Part shown: piece by piece, positions 31,560-39,373 of the stretch
Position numbering within the stretch: position 1 is the first letter of the stretch
Layout of the letters: the number at the start of each line of letters is the position of its first letter
NCBI RefSeq assembly: GCF_946998875.1
Contig: NZ_CAMQAY010000011.1
Coordinates: 1 to 42,675 of the forward strand
Length of the DNA: 42,675 nt
From: an uncultured Peptoniphilus sp.
GTDB taxonomy: Bacteria > Bacillota > Clostridia > Tissierellales > Peptoniphilaceae
Direction: 5' to 3'
Program-made: the position numbers and the translations under genes
The notes under the pieces: generated by a model
The model's input: the letters and a program-made list of their open reading frames with translations, nothing else
What the model was told of the DNA's origin: nothing
The model's database searches: none

Positions 31560-32060
31560 TTATTTAAAATTACTTTTGTCCTTTAAATACTCTTTGACAT
31601 CAATGACTTCGCCATTTTCCATAATTATTTTAAAGGAGTAGTCATAAACATAGGCTGCAGAAATTCCAATAAGTGATGCAGGAAGCGCCAAAATCATTCC
31701 AATGGCAGATGTAGTTAGGGAAAGAGATAGAACTGTTTCGTCGCCCTTTTCCACTACAAGTCTCCTTGCATTGCCCTTTCTCCAAATTTCTTTTATTGCG
31801 TCAACAATTTCGTCAAGATAATTTATAACTTCGTCAACATATTCTCTTCCTGTTTTACTTTCACGATTTTCGTAGGATTCTTTTTCTTCTTCATTCTCGA
31901 AAACCTTTGAAGCTTCAGCGCTTTCGTCATATTTTTCATCGCTTATGAATTTTATAGCTTCATCAACATCGCCGTCGCTATCAAGTAGTGCCTTTCTGAC
32001 AATTTCATAGGATGCTCCAGTAGCATTTATAACGTAATCAATTTTTGTCATATTAATCAT
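31560..32060 (-). CDS. UBA-like/DUF4342 protein
   Basis: 166 residues. The N-terminal ~45 residues look like a UBA/TS-N helical domain (KIDYVINATGASYEIVRKAL, then DGDVDEAIKFI), followed by an acidic linker and a DUF4342 region (RRLVVEKGDETVLSLSLTTS, and a hydrophobic stretch at ~125-148). The hydrophobic stretch could be a membrane segment. Biochemical role unknown. GAGGTG lies five bases before the ATG. It follows the DUF3048 lipoprotein gene by 45 bp. Confidence 0.75.
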   Translation of the reverse strand: MINMTKIDYVINATGASYEIVRKALLDSDGDVDEAIKFISDEKYDESAEASKVFENEEEKESYENRESKTGREYVDEVINYLDEIVDAIKEIWRKGNARRLVVEKGDETVLSLSLTTSAIGMILALPASLIGISAAYVYDYSFKIIMENGEVIDVKEYLKDKSNFK

Positions 32061-32105
32061 AATATCACCTCGTGTTTATACTTACCCAAGAAAAATATTT
32101 TAAAA

Positions 32106-33215
32106 TTATTTTTTTGCAGTTTGGTCGTCTGCCTTTGCATTAGTATTTGCAGAAGAAGAATCTTGGCCTTCTTGACCTTCAGTTTGTGGAACTTGGTAAA
32201 CTGCGTCCTTTTCTTCATCAACTATTGAGAAGAAAGTTCTGCCTGGATAAAATTTAACTTCAGTCCCATCAGGATACTTTAAGATAGTCCTTGCATCTTC
32301 ATTTGCCTTTTCCCAACTTATTGGAGCAAGTTTTCCCTTTTGAAGAAGAAGTCCTGTACCACTTCCTATGTTTGCCATTTTTAAAGTTCCCTTAGGTCCA
32401 GCTACAACTCCCTTTTGGAAGAGGACAACTAGGTTATCTGTAGAAAATTCTTCCCCTGTTGCTTCATCAATAACAGGTTTATCTTGGCGAATGTATTTAT
32501 ATTTTCCACTTGCCTCATCATAAATAAATTTTGTCTTGTATCTATTGTTGAAGTTTAGTGTTATTTCCTTTACATCTATGCCTTCAATTTCTGCAATCTT
32601 GTCATAAAAATTTAGTGATATAGTGTTGTCATTTACATCAATGCCCTTTTTCTCAACTAAATAATTTTCGAGTTCAGGAAGGGAAATATATCCATTATGA
32701 GGTGCACGCTTGCCAACATTTTTATTTCTGTGGAAGACTATTCCTTCAAGGGCAATTCCATCAAGGTCAACTACATGTCTATTTCTAACTTCAGCAAGTC
32801 CTGCTTCAGATCCGCCCCAGTGAGCATAAATTGCATTATATTCCTTGGCAGTTTGCACAAAGTAAGGTCTTGCAGAACGAACTGGTCCCACACCTTCAGG
32901 GAAATTACTTTGGAATAGTGCCATGTATCTTGTGAACTCGCCTTCAACTCTGTACTCATAAATTATGTCAGCCTTAGAAATTTGTGCTTGAGGTCTTGCA
33001 TCGTCGTGATTGTCAAGCATAACTGCAAAAATCTTTTTCTTGGCTTGTTCTTCATTATCTCTTTCTTCATGAGTAAGTGGTGTGTAGTAAACTATTTTTT
33101 CTGGCTCTTTCTTTACTTCTTCCTTAGGTGCATTGGCTGTGTTTGTGTCTTTGTTGCAGGCAATTAGTGAAGTCGCCACTAAAGTCATAAGTAAAAGTTT
33201 TTTTAATTTTTTCAT
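32106..33215 (-). CDS. DUF3048 (YerB-type) lipoprotein
   Basis: 369 residues. The signal peptide MKKLKKLLLMTLVATSLIAC ends in a lipobox (SLIAC), so it is anchored outside the membrane. The DUF3048 domains follow: KKIFAVMLDNHDDARPQAQI, IIYEYRVEGEFTRYMALFQS, GPVRSARPYFVQTA and YAHWGGSEAGLA. The C-terminus is a Gln/Ser/Asp-rich tail. The family's function is unknown in the literature I know. It has a promoter at 33255-33283. Confidence 0.9.
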   Translation of the reverse strand: MKKLKKLLLMTLVATSLIACNKDTNTANAPKEEVKKEPEKIVYYTPLTHEERDNEEQAKKKIFAVMLDNHDDARPQAQISKADIIYEYRVEGEFTRYMALFQSNFPEGVGPVRSARPYFVQTAKEYNAIYAHWGGSEAGLAEVRNRHVVDLDGIALEGIVFHRNKNVGKRAPHNGYISLPELENYLVEKKGIDVNDNTISLNFYDKIAEIEGIDVKEITLNFNNRYKTKFIYDEASGKYKYIRQDKPVIDEATGEEFSTDNLVVLFQKGVVAGPKGTLKMANIGSGTGLLLQKGKLAPISWEKANEDARTILKYPDGTEVKFYPGRTFFSIVDEEKDAVYQVPQTEGQEGQDSSSANTNAKADDQTAKK

Positions 33216-33254
33216 AGTCTCTCCTCTTTCTGATTTCTTTTATGTATTAACTTA

Positions 33255-33283
33255 ATTGTAGTTTATAAAGGATAATATGTAAA
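33255..33283 (-). promoter_or_regulatory. Promoter of the DUF3048 gene
   Basis: TTTACA (33283-33278), a 17-nt spacer and TACAAT (33260-33255), about 40 bp before the start. Confidence 0.6.
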
Positions 33284-33338
33284 CAAAGTATTACTTAAAA
33301 ATTTTGTCTGTGATAAAATAAAAAAAGGTGGTGATTTT

Positions 33339-33512
33339 ATGATTAAATATCTTGAAATAATTGTCTATCTTACTGCTTTGTTTGGATACTTTTTAACTAA
33401 ATACACAAAAATAGTTAAAGATGAAAAGCTAAGAGGCAAGCTCTCCTATATCTTTAACCTCATAGCTTGGCTTCTGCTTGTATATGAATTCGTTCTAAAA
33501 AAATTTTTATAA
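33339..33512 (+). CDS. 57-residue small membrane protein, unknown
   Basis: An ATG follows AAAGGTGG at seven bases and opens a 57-codon frame: hydrophobic residues ~4-20, a charged middle (TKIVKDEKLRGK), a second hydrophobic segment (~38-52), and a basic end (VLKKFL). A weak TAAAAT lies just upstream. It is on the opposite strand to its neighbours in a gap that would otherwise be non-coding. No family recognised; the coding call rests on the ribosome binding site and composition. Confidence 0.6.
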   Translation: MIKYLEIIVYLTALFGYFLTKYTKIVKDEKLRGKLSYIFNLIAWLLLVYEFVLKKFL

Positions 33513-33518
33513 ATTTTG

Positions 33519-33547
33519 CAAAAAAAATAAGGGCAACTGCCCTTATT
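33519..33547 (-). terminator. Intrinsic terminator of ktrBA
   Basis: AATAAGGGCA and TGCCCTTATT pair around two bases, followed by T residues on the minus strand. The stem reaches the last bases of the ktrA stop codon. Confidence 0.9.
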
Positions 33548-34196
33548 AATTTGCTTCTGTAAATCTTTTAATATCCTTATCGGAACCTAAAACTGTTAAG
33601 ATGTCCTCTTCTTTAATCTTAAAAGAAGCAAGAGGGTTTACAAAATTTTCTCCAGCTCTCTTAACCATTAAAACATTAAAATTATAATCCTCTCTAAGTT
33701 TTAAGTCACGGATTTCTTTACCATTCATCTTTGGGCTTGCCTTTAAATCATAAATAGTATAGCCCTTAGAAATTTCATTGGCATCTAGTAAATAATCATT
33801 GGATAAATTATTTGCAAGTCTAAATCCCATGTCTCTTTCAGGGAAAATAATTTTATCTGCCCCACACTTTAACAAAATTTTTCCAAATCTATAATTAGGT
33901 GCCTTGGCAATAACTTTTTCGATTCCCGATTCTTTTGATGCAAGGACTGCCATTACGGCAGCTTCAAGATTTTCTCCAATGGCAATTACTGCAACATCAT
34001 AATTTTTTAGTGCAAGCTCTGTCATTGCCTTTTCATCTTCAAGGTCACATATAACTGCTTCAGTGACATTTTCTGAAATTGCGTCAATTTTTTCTTCGTC
34101 ACAATCTACAATTACAACATCATTTTTTAAATCATATAATCTTGTGGCAACAGTAGAGCCAAATCTACCACAGCCAAATACAATAAATGTCTTCAT
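33546..34196 (-). CDS. ktrA: Potassium uptake regulator KtrA (RCK)
   Basis: 216 residues. RCK-N Rossmann domain with FGCGRFGSTVATRLYD (GxGxxG) and VVIVDCDEEK, then an RCK-C domain from ~135 (YTIYDLKASPKMNGKEIRDL). KtrA forms a cytoplasmic octameric ring that gates KtrB in response to ATP/ADP, and in Firmicutes often to c-di-AMP through RCK-C. It starts two bases after ktrB, preceded by GTGGGG. Confidence 0.94.
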   Translation of the reverse strand: MKTFIVFGCGRFGSTVATRLYDLKNDVVIVDCDEEKIDAISENVTEAVICDLEDEKAMTELALKNYDVAVIAIGENLEAAVMAVLASKESGIEKVIAKAPNYRFGKILLKCGADKIIFPERDMGFRLANNLSNDYLLDANEISKGYTIYDLKASPKMNGKEIRDLKLREDYNFNVLMVKRAGENFVNPLASFKIKEEDILTVLGSDKDIKRFTEAN

Positions 34197-34198
34197 AA

Positions 34199-35527
34199 TT
34201 ACCCCACTATAATTTTTCCTTCTGAATATCTAGTATGTTTCTTTCTATGTGTATCTAAAATTCCAACACCTAAGGTTGCTGCTCCCACTCTTCCAAGATA
34301 CATTAAGACAATTAAAATAATTTTGGAAAGAGAACTTAAGTCTGCAGTAATACCCCTGCTTACTCCTACAGTTCCAAAGGCTGAAACAATTTCGTATAAA
34401 ATATCTAAATATAAAAATTTTCCCTGCTCAATTAGCGTAATCCAAAGAGATGAAAATATTACTAAGAAAGAACCCAAGGTGAAAATACAAAGAGATTTTA
34501 TAAGAGTTTCATAAGGTATTGACTTGTGAAATATTTCTGTCTCCTTATTTCCCCTTAAAACAGAAATTGTTGATGATAATAAAACTCCAAAAGTTGTAGT
34601 CTTAATTCCTCCACCAGTTGATGCAGGAGATGCCCCAATAAACATTAGCATAATAGTTACAATTACAGAGCCTTCTTGCATCTTTCCTATGTCGATTGTA
34701 TTAAAGCCTGCTGTTCTTGCTGTGACAGACATAAAAAATGAAGATAAAATTTTCCCCTTTAGAGACAAACCTGCCATAGCTGGACTCCTGTATTCAATTA
34801 AGAAAAAAGCAAGAGTGCCCACTAAAAGTAGCATTGCCGTAAAGAAAATTACAACCTTTGAGTGAAGACTTAAATTTTTAAATCTTCTCTTTCTATATAT
34901 GTCAATAAAAACTGTGAAACCTAAACCGCCAAAAATTATTAAAAGTGAAATTGTCATGTTGACAGTAAAGTCAGACACATAATCCGTTAGAGAATTTCCT
35001 ATGATGTCAAAGCCTGCGTTACAAAAGGCAGAAATTGAATGAAAGATAGAAAATAAAATTCCTCTTTCAAGTCCAAAGTCTGGGATAAATTTTGTGGCAA
35101 GTAAAATCGCCCCAATAAGTTCCACAATCAAAGAAAATTTAATAATATAAATTACAAGTCTAATGATACCCTTGCTGGTGTCTGCACTTGTCTGTTCCTT
35201 TATAATTCTTCTCTCAGTAATTCCAATTCTCTTGTTAAGCGCCATGGCAATAAGTGATAAAAATACCATTGTGCCAAGTCCACCAATTTGAATTAAAATA
35301 ATTATTATAACTTTTCCAAAGGCAGTCCACTGAGTGGCAGTGTTAGCGACAATAAGTCCCGTCACACAAGATGCCGATGTAGATGTGAAGAATGCATTTA
35401 AAAATCCAATTCTCTCGCCATTTGCACTTGCTATGGGAAGGTCCAAAAGACAAGCTCCCAAGAAAATCAGTGCAAAAAAAGAAAGGCATACCATAAGAGG
35501 TGGATTCTTTTTTAATTTTCTAATCAT
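34199..35527 (-). CDS. ktrB: Potassium transporter KtrB/TrkH
   Basis: 442 residues with the four-fold TrkH/KtrB pore: filter segments TSTSASCVTGL, SISAFCNAGFD, SVTARTAGFN and SAFGTVGVSRG, plus the flexible-gate region ASPASTGGGIKTTTF. It mediates K+ (probably Na+-coupled) uptake with KtrA. The start MIRKLKKNPP at 35527 has GAGGG four bases upstream; the longer frame start is rejected. It lies after the rplT terminator. Confidence 0.95.
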   Translation of the reverse strand: MIRKLKKNPPLMVCLSFFALIFLGACLLDLPIASANGERIGFLNAFFTSTSASCVTGLIVANTATQWTAFGKVIIIILIQIGGLGTMVFLSLIAMALNKRIGITERRIIKEQTSADTSKGIIRLVIYIIKFSLIVELIGAILLATKFIPDFGLERGILFSIFHSISAFCNAGFDIIGNSLTDYVSDFTVNMTISLLIIFGGLGFTVFIDIYRKRRFKNLSLHSKVVIFFTAMLLLVGTLAFFLIEYRSPAMAGLSLKGKILSSFFMSVTARTAGFNTIDIGKMQEGSVIVTIMLMFIGASPASTGGGIKTTTFGVLLSSTISVLRGNKETEIFHKSIPYETLIKSLCIFTLGSFLVIFSSLWITLIEQGKFLYLDILYEIVSAFGTVGVSRGITADLSSLSKIILIVLMYLGRVGAATLGVGILDTHRKKHTRYSEGKIIVG

Positions 35528-35561
35528 AATACCCTCGTAAATTTTTATATATACATTATAC

Positions 35562-35584
35562 AAAAAAAGCTCCCTAAAGGGAGC
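35562..35584 (-). terminator. Intrinsic terminator of infC-rpmI-rplT
   Basis: GCTCCC, loop TTTA, GGGAGC and seven T on the minus strand, six bases after the rplT stop. A TATAAT follows at once (35560-35555) and might serve ktrB, but no -35 box fits. Confidence 0.92.
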
Positions 35585-35590
35585 ATTAAA

Positions 35591-35941
35591 TTAATTTCCT
35601 TTTGCAACTTCAACTAATTTAGCAAAACCTGCTGGGTCATTAATTGCCATTTCAGAAAGCATCTTTCTGTTAATATTAACATTAGCTTTCTTAAGACCAC
35701 TAATAAACTTAGAATAGCTCATGCCATTAATTCTTGCAGCAGCATTAATTCTTGTAATCCAAAGTTTTCTAAAATCTCTTTTTCTTTGCTTTCTACCAAT
35801 ATATGAGTAGTTTAGAGATTTCATAACAGCTTGGTTTGCAATTCTAAATAATTTTGATTTGGCACCAAAATATCCCTTAGCTTGTTTTAGGATATTATTA
35901 TGTCTTTTTTTAGCGTTAACGCCTCTTTTTACTCTAGCCAT
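35591..35941 (-). CDS. rplT: Ribosomal protein bL20
   Basis: 116 residues with the basic N-terminal arm MARVKRGVNAKKRHNNIL and globular C-terminus (LWITRINAAARINGMSYS). It is essential for early 50S assembly and is the known autogenous repressor of its own operon in Firmicutes via the infC leader. A GGAGGT site precedes the ATG. Normal length. Confidence 0.98.
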   Translation of the reverse strand: MARVKRGVNAKKRHNNILKQAKGYFGAKSKLFRIANQAVMKSLNYSYIGRKQRKRDFRKLWITRINAAARINGMSYSKFISGLKKANVNINRKMLSEMAINDPAGFAKLVEVAKGN

Positions 35942-35953
35942 CTTTACCTCCTA

Positions 35954-36145
35954 TTAAGGGATCATGTGATCAATTCTCTTTTGATCACCTTTAGAAACTA
36001 AACTGCCCTTTCTAAGTTTTCTTAGTCTCTTAGCAGTTTTCTTACCAGTTAAATGTCCTTTATAAGCATAAAATCTTCTAAGCTTTCCAGAACCAGTTCT
36101 CTTAAACCTCTTGGCGGAAGCTCTGTGAGTTTTCATTTTTGCCAT
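35954..36145 (-). CDS. rpmI: Ribosomal protein bL35
   Basis: 63 residues, MAKMKTHRASAKRFKRTGSG to the C-terminal KRIDHMIP, a full-length bL35. It lies between infC and rplT, with an AGGAGG-type site. Confidence 0.98.
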   Translation of the reverse strand: MAKMKTHRASAKRFKRTGSGKLRRFYAYKGHLTGKKTAKRLRKLRKGSLVSKGDQKRIDHMIP

Positions 36146-36157
36146 AAAAAATCCTCC

Positions 36158-36685
36158 TTAATTATCAGACTTATCTTTGTCTTTTCTCTCTGAAAGGAAC
36201 ATCACAAGACTTCTTCCTTCCATTTTAGGTTTTTTGTCCACAACTCCATACTCAGAAATTAAATCATAAAACTTGTCGAGAACGTCTCGTCCAAGATCAG
36301 TGTGACCCATCTCTCTACCTCTAAATCTAACTGAAACCTTAACTCTGTCACCATTCTTTAAGAAATCAATAGCTCTATTAGCTTTAGTATTTAAGTCATG
36401 ATCTTCAATATTTGGAGTTAATCTGAGCTCCTTAATATTGATTACCTTTTGTTTTTTCTTAGATTCTTTTTCTTTCTTCTCTTGTTCGTATCTGTATTTA
36501 CCATAGTCCATTATACGACATACTGGTGGTTTTGCGTTTGGCGCAACATTGACTAAGTCCAGTTTCTTAGATATAGCCAAATCAATGGCTTGCATCCTAG
36601 GCACAAGTCCTAATTGATTGCCTTCATCATCTACTAATCTGACTTCCTTTTCCCTTATCTCTTCATTGATTTGAAGTTCTTTAAT
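36158..36685 (-). CDS. infC: Translation initiation factor IF-3 (AUU start)
   Basis: 175 residues: KELQINEEIREKEVRLVDDE (N-domain), a Lys-rich linker (EKKEKESKKKQKV), and a C-domain with VRFRGREMGHTDLG. IF-3 keeps 30S subunits apart and checks the start codon. The best start is ATT at 36685, nine bases after CGGAGG and aligned with the family N-terminus. The in-frame upstream ATGs (36745/36742) lack a ribosome binding site, and their frame would translate the attenuator hairpin. An AUU start lets IF-3 repress its own synthesis, as known in E. coli. Confidence 0.93.
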   Translation of the reverse strand: MKELQINEEIREKEVRLVDDEGNQLGLVPRMQAIDLAISKKLDLVNVAPNAKPPVCRIMDYGKYRYEQEKKEKESKKKQKVINIKELRLTPNIEDHDLNTKANRAIDFLKNGDRVKVSVRFRGREMGHTDLGRDVLDKFYDLISEYGVVDKKPKMEGRSLVMFLSERKDKDKSDN

Positions 36686-36699
36686 TTCTAAGCACCTCC

Positions 36700-36808
36700 G
36701 TAAATTAAAAAAGCAGGCACCCAAAGATGCCCGCAAATTCATCATAATTTTAAAACAACCTAAATGACCTTGCCATTAGGTGAGAAGCGGACTTCTTCTT
36801 TAATAACA
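36700..36808 (-). promoter_or_regulatory. infC/L20-type leader RNA
   Basis: The leader between the promoter and infC has the GAAGTCCGCTTCTCACC segment, then CTAATGGCAAGGTCATTAGG-like complementary arms, and ends in the terminator at 36706-36734. This matches the layout of the L20-responsive leader of Firmicutes infC-rpmI-rplT operons, where L20 binding favours termination. Mechanism is inferred from family knowledge. Confidence 0.75.
36706..36734 (-). terminator. Attenuator terminator in the infC leader
   Basis: GCGGGCATC pairs with GGTGCCTGC around TTTG (two G-U), then six T, ending about 20 bases before the infC start. Confidence 0.9.
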
Positions 36809-36814
36809 GATGAT

Positions 36815-36843
36815 ATAATAACACATAGTTTTTATCTTGTCAA
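36815..36843 (-). promoter_or_regulatory. Promoter of infC-rpmI-rplT
   Basis: Perfect TTGACA (36843-36838), a 17-nt spacer and TATTAT (36820-36815) with an upstream TG (extended -10). It begins eight bases after the udk stop. Confidence 0.78.
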
Positions 36844-36850
36844 ATATTTT

Positions 36851-37468
36851 TTATACTAAAGATTTAATTTTTTGGTATAAAAGATCAATTGCCACTTCAT
36901 TTTCGCCGCCTTCAGGAATAATTATATCGGCATACCTCTTTGAAGGCTCAACAAATTGAAGGTGAGATGGTCTTACTGTTGCCATGTATTGGTCTATTAC
37001 TGAGTCAAGAGACCTTCCCCTCTCATGCATATCCCTTTTAATTCTTCTAATAATTCTAACATCGGCATCTGTGTCCACAAAAACTTTTATGTCCATGATG
37101 TCGATTAAATTTACCTCATTAAAAATTAAGATGCCTTCCAAAATTATAATTGGCTTTGGATAAACTATCTCCTTTTCCTTTTTTCTGTTGTGAAGGGAGA
37201 AGTCATAGATTGGCTTTTCAATTTCCTTACCTTCCTTTAACATCTCTAAATGTTCAAATAAGAGGTCGTTGTCAAAGGCAAGAGGATGGTCGTAATTAGT
37301 CTTAACTCTCTCTTCAAATACAAGATTTGACTGGTCTTTGTAATAAGAATCTTGCTCAATTACAGACACATTTTCTTTTCCAATAAGCTCAATTAATTTT
37401 TTTGTGACAGTGCTTTTTCCACTGCCACTTCCACCACATATGCCAATAATGCAGGCTTTAGTCTTCAT
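36851..37468 (-). CDS. udk: Uridine kinase
   Basis: 205 residues with P-loop GICGGSGSGKSTV, the substrate-binding YDHPLAFDN and IYDFSLHNR, and the LEGILIFNE segment. It phosphorylates uridine and cytidine for pyrimidine salvage. It overlaps the U32 gene (trhP) by 11 bases; trmR-trhP-udk adjacency is also seen in Bacillus. No terminator is visible before the infC promoter. Confidence 0.95.
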   Translation of the reverse strand: MKTKACIIGICGGSGSGKSTVTKKLIELIGKENVSVIEQDSYYKDQSNLVFEERVKTNYDHPLAFDNDLLFEHLEMLKEGKEIEKPIYDFSLHNRKKEKEIVYPKPIIILEGILIFNEVNLIDIMDIKVFVDTDADVRIIRRIKRDMHERGRSLDSVIDQYMATVRPSHLQFVEPSKRYADIIIPEGGENEVAIDLLYQKIKSLV

Positions 37469-38687
37469 TTTCTCTCCTCAAAATAAATCCTTTTTCAATA
37501 GGCTTATCTATTTTTATCTTAAAAATTTGCTTTGCCTTGTTTGCAACTTCAATTTCCTTGTCCTTTTCATCTAACATCTTTTCGATTTTGTAGTCAAAGT
37601 GCTTGATGCCAGGACCAAAAATTTCGATTTCGTCGCCAACAAAAACTCTATTTCTTTGCTCAATAGTTGCAATCTTTGAATCTTTGTCATAATCAAGGAC
37701 AATTCCCACAAAGTCATAACCTCTGATGTAGGAGTTGTCTTCATAAACTTGTGAATTTTCATTGGCTTTGCCATAAAAGAATCCCGTAGTAAAATCTCTG
37801 TGACTTACTTTTTTTATCTCTTCTAAAAGATAGGGGTCGTACTTATAATTTTCTCTGTCAGCATAGTAAGCGTCAATTGCCATTCTGTAAGACCTTATAA
37901 CAGTGGCAAGATAGTATTCACTTTTAACTCTGCCTTCAATTTTTAAGCTGGCAATACCTGCTTCAATTAAGTCGTCAATGTGCTCAATCATACATAGGTC
38001 CTTGGAGTTCATGATAAAAGTGCCTTCATCATGTTCTTCAATTGGAAAATATTCGCCAGGTCTCTTTTCTTCAACTAAGTGGTACTTATACCTGCAAGGT
38101 TGTGCGCAGTCGCCCAAGTTGGCATCTCTTCCAGTCATATAATTTGACAAAAGGCATCTGCCAGAGTAGGACATACACATGGCACCGTGAGCAAAAGTTT
38201 CAATTTCAATGGAATCTCCAACTTCTTTAATAATATCAGAAACTTCCTTTAAACTTAATTCCCTTGCCATTACAACTCTTTCTGCTCCAAGTTTTTGCCA
38301 GAATTTTACAGTCTGGGCATTTGTAACTGAGCCTTGAGTTGAAATGTGAATTGGAAAATCAGGTGCAACTTCCTTTACCTTCATAAACATGCCTGGGTCT
38401 GCAACTATTAGGGCATCCACTCCAATATCATAAAGTTTTTTGATGTAATCTTCTACTCCCACAATGTCCTTATCGTGAGGAATAATATTTAAAGTTACAT
38501 GAAGGGTCTTTCCCCTTTCGTGCAAATAGTCTGCTGCCCACTTAATATCTTCAAGGGAAAAGTTCTTTGATGCCTTTCTAAGGCCAAAGCTTTCTCCTCC
38601 AAGATAAACTGCATCGGCACCATACTCCACTGCAGTTTTTAATTTATTAATATCACCAGCTGGTGCTAAAAGTTCAATCTTCTTCAT
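37458..38687 (-). CDS. trhP: U32-family tRNA U34 hydroxylation protein TrhP
   Basis: 409 residues, short-form U32 protein: MKKIELLAPAGDINKLKTAV, Cys signatures in GAMCMSYSGRCLLSNYMTG and GDCAQPCRYKYH, and IKIDKPIEKGFILRRE at the C-terminus. It was traditionally annotated as a collagenase-like protease; in Bacillus and E. coli this subgroup makes 5-hydroxyuridine at tRNA position 34, using prephenate and iron-sulfur biogenesis. Neighbouring trmR methylates that product, which strongly supports this role. It overlaps trmR by 14 bases. Confidence 0.88.
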   Translation of the reverse strand: MKKIELLAPAGDINKLKTAVEYGADAVYLGGESFGLRKASKNFSLEDIKWAADYLHERGKTLHVTLNIIPHDKDIVGVEDYIKKLYDIGVDALIVADPGMFMKVKEVAPDFPIHISTQGSVTNAQTVKFWQKLGAERVVMARELSLKEVSDIIKEVGDSIEIETFAHGAMCMSYSGRCLLSNYMTGRDANLGDCAQPCRYKYHLVEEKRPGEYFPIEEHDEGTFIMNSKDLCMIEHIDDLIEAGIASLKIEGRVKSEYYLATVIRSYRMAIDAYYADRENYKYDPYLLEEIKKVSHRDFTTGFFYGKANENSQVYEDNSYIRGYDFVGIVLDYDKDSKIATIEQRNRVFVGDEIEIFGPGIKHFDYKIEKMLDEKDKEIEVANKAKQIFKIKIDKPIEKGFILRRENED

Positions 38688-39330
38688 CTTTTCTCCTAAC
38701 TAAAAGTACTCCATCTCCAATGGGAACCACGGAGGATATAAATCTCTCGTCTTCTGAAATATCCTTTAAAAATTTTCTAAGTCTTTTTACAATAGTTATC
38801 TTTCTTCTCTTTACTAGGGAGTCCTCTGCAATCATGCCCTTAAAGAGGACATTGTCGCAGATTATAAGTCCCTTTTCCCTTAAATTTTTAAGTGCAGAGT
38901 CAAAATATTTTTCGTACTGACCCTTGGCCGCGTCAATAAAAATTAAATCATATTTTTCTTCTAAGTCAAGTAAATAATCATAGGCATCACTTTCGTGAAC
39001 AGAAATAATATTTTCTAAGCCAGCATCAGAAATATTTTTTCGGGCAATTTCTGCCATTTCACCCTTTAATTCCACGCTGTCGATTTTTTCTATGCACTTA
39101 TTTCTCTTTGCAAAGGAAATAGATGAGTAACCAATAGCTGTGCCCAGCTCAAGAATTTTTTTTGGCTTTTGCATGGAGATCAAAAAATTTATAAACTCTT
39201 CGCTTTCCCTTTCGATTATGGGCACATGATTTTCCTCTGCAAAATCATTCATCTCTCTTAGTTTCTCATCATTAATTTCTTTTAAATTTCTCAAATAATT
39301 TTCTATATAATCGTAATTTATATTTGGCAT
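38674..39330 (-). CDS. trmR: tRNA 5-hydroxyuridine methyltransferase TrmR
   Basis: 218 residues, class I SAM O-methyltransferase of the YrrM/TrmR type. The SAM loop is ILELGTAIGYSS; IFIDAAKGQYEKYFD and ICDNVLFKGM carry the metal/substrate residues. In Bacillus it converts ho5U34 to mo5U34 in wobble tRNAs. It heads the trmR-trhP-udk operon; the ATG has AGAGGA six bases upstream. The rnj terminator abuts this site. Confidence 0.9.
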   Translation of the reverse strand: MPNINYDYIENYLRNLKEINDEKLREMNDFAEENHVPIIERESEEFINFLISMQKPKKILELGTAIGYSSISFAKRNKCIEKIDSVELKGEMAEIARKNISDAGLENIISVHESDAYDYLLDLEEKYDLIFIDAAKGQYEKYFDSALKNLREKGLIICDNVLFKGMIAEDSLVKRRKITIVKRLRKFLKDISEDERFISSVVPIGDGVLLVRRKDEED

Positions 39331-39339
39331 AATTCCTCT

Positions 39340-39366
39340 AAAAAAAGGGAACCTAATAGATTCCCT
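39340..39366 (-). terminator. Intrinsic terminator after rnj
   Basis: AGGGAA, a nine-base loop, TTCCCT and a T-run on the minus strand, seven bases after the rnj stop. The T-run runs straight into the trmR ribosome binding site. Confidence 0.85.
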
Positions 39367-39373
39367 AAATGTC

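Noticed and set aside
36686..36745. Upstream in-frame ATG start for infC
   Set aside because: No ribosome binding site, and the codons form the attenuator stem; ATT at 36685 fits better.
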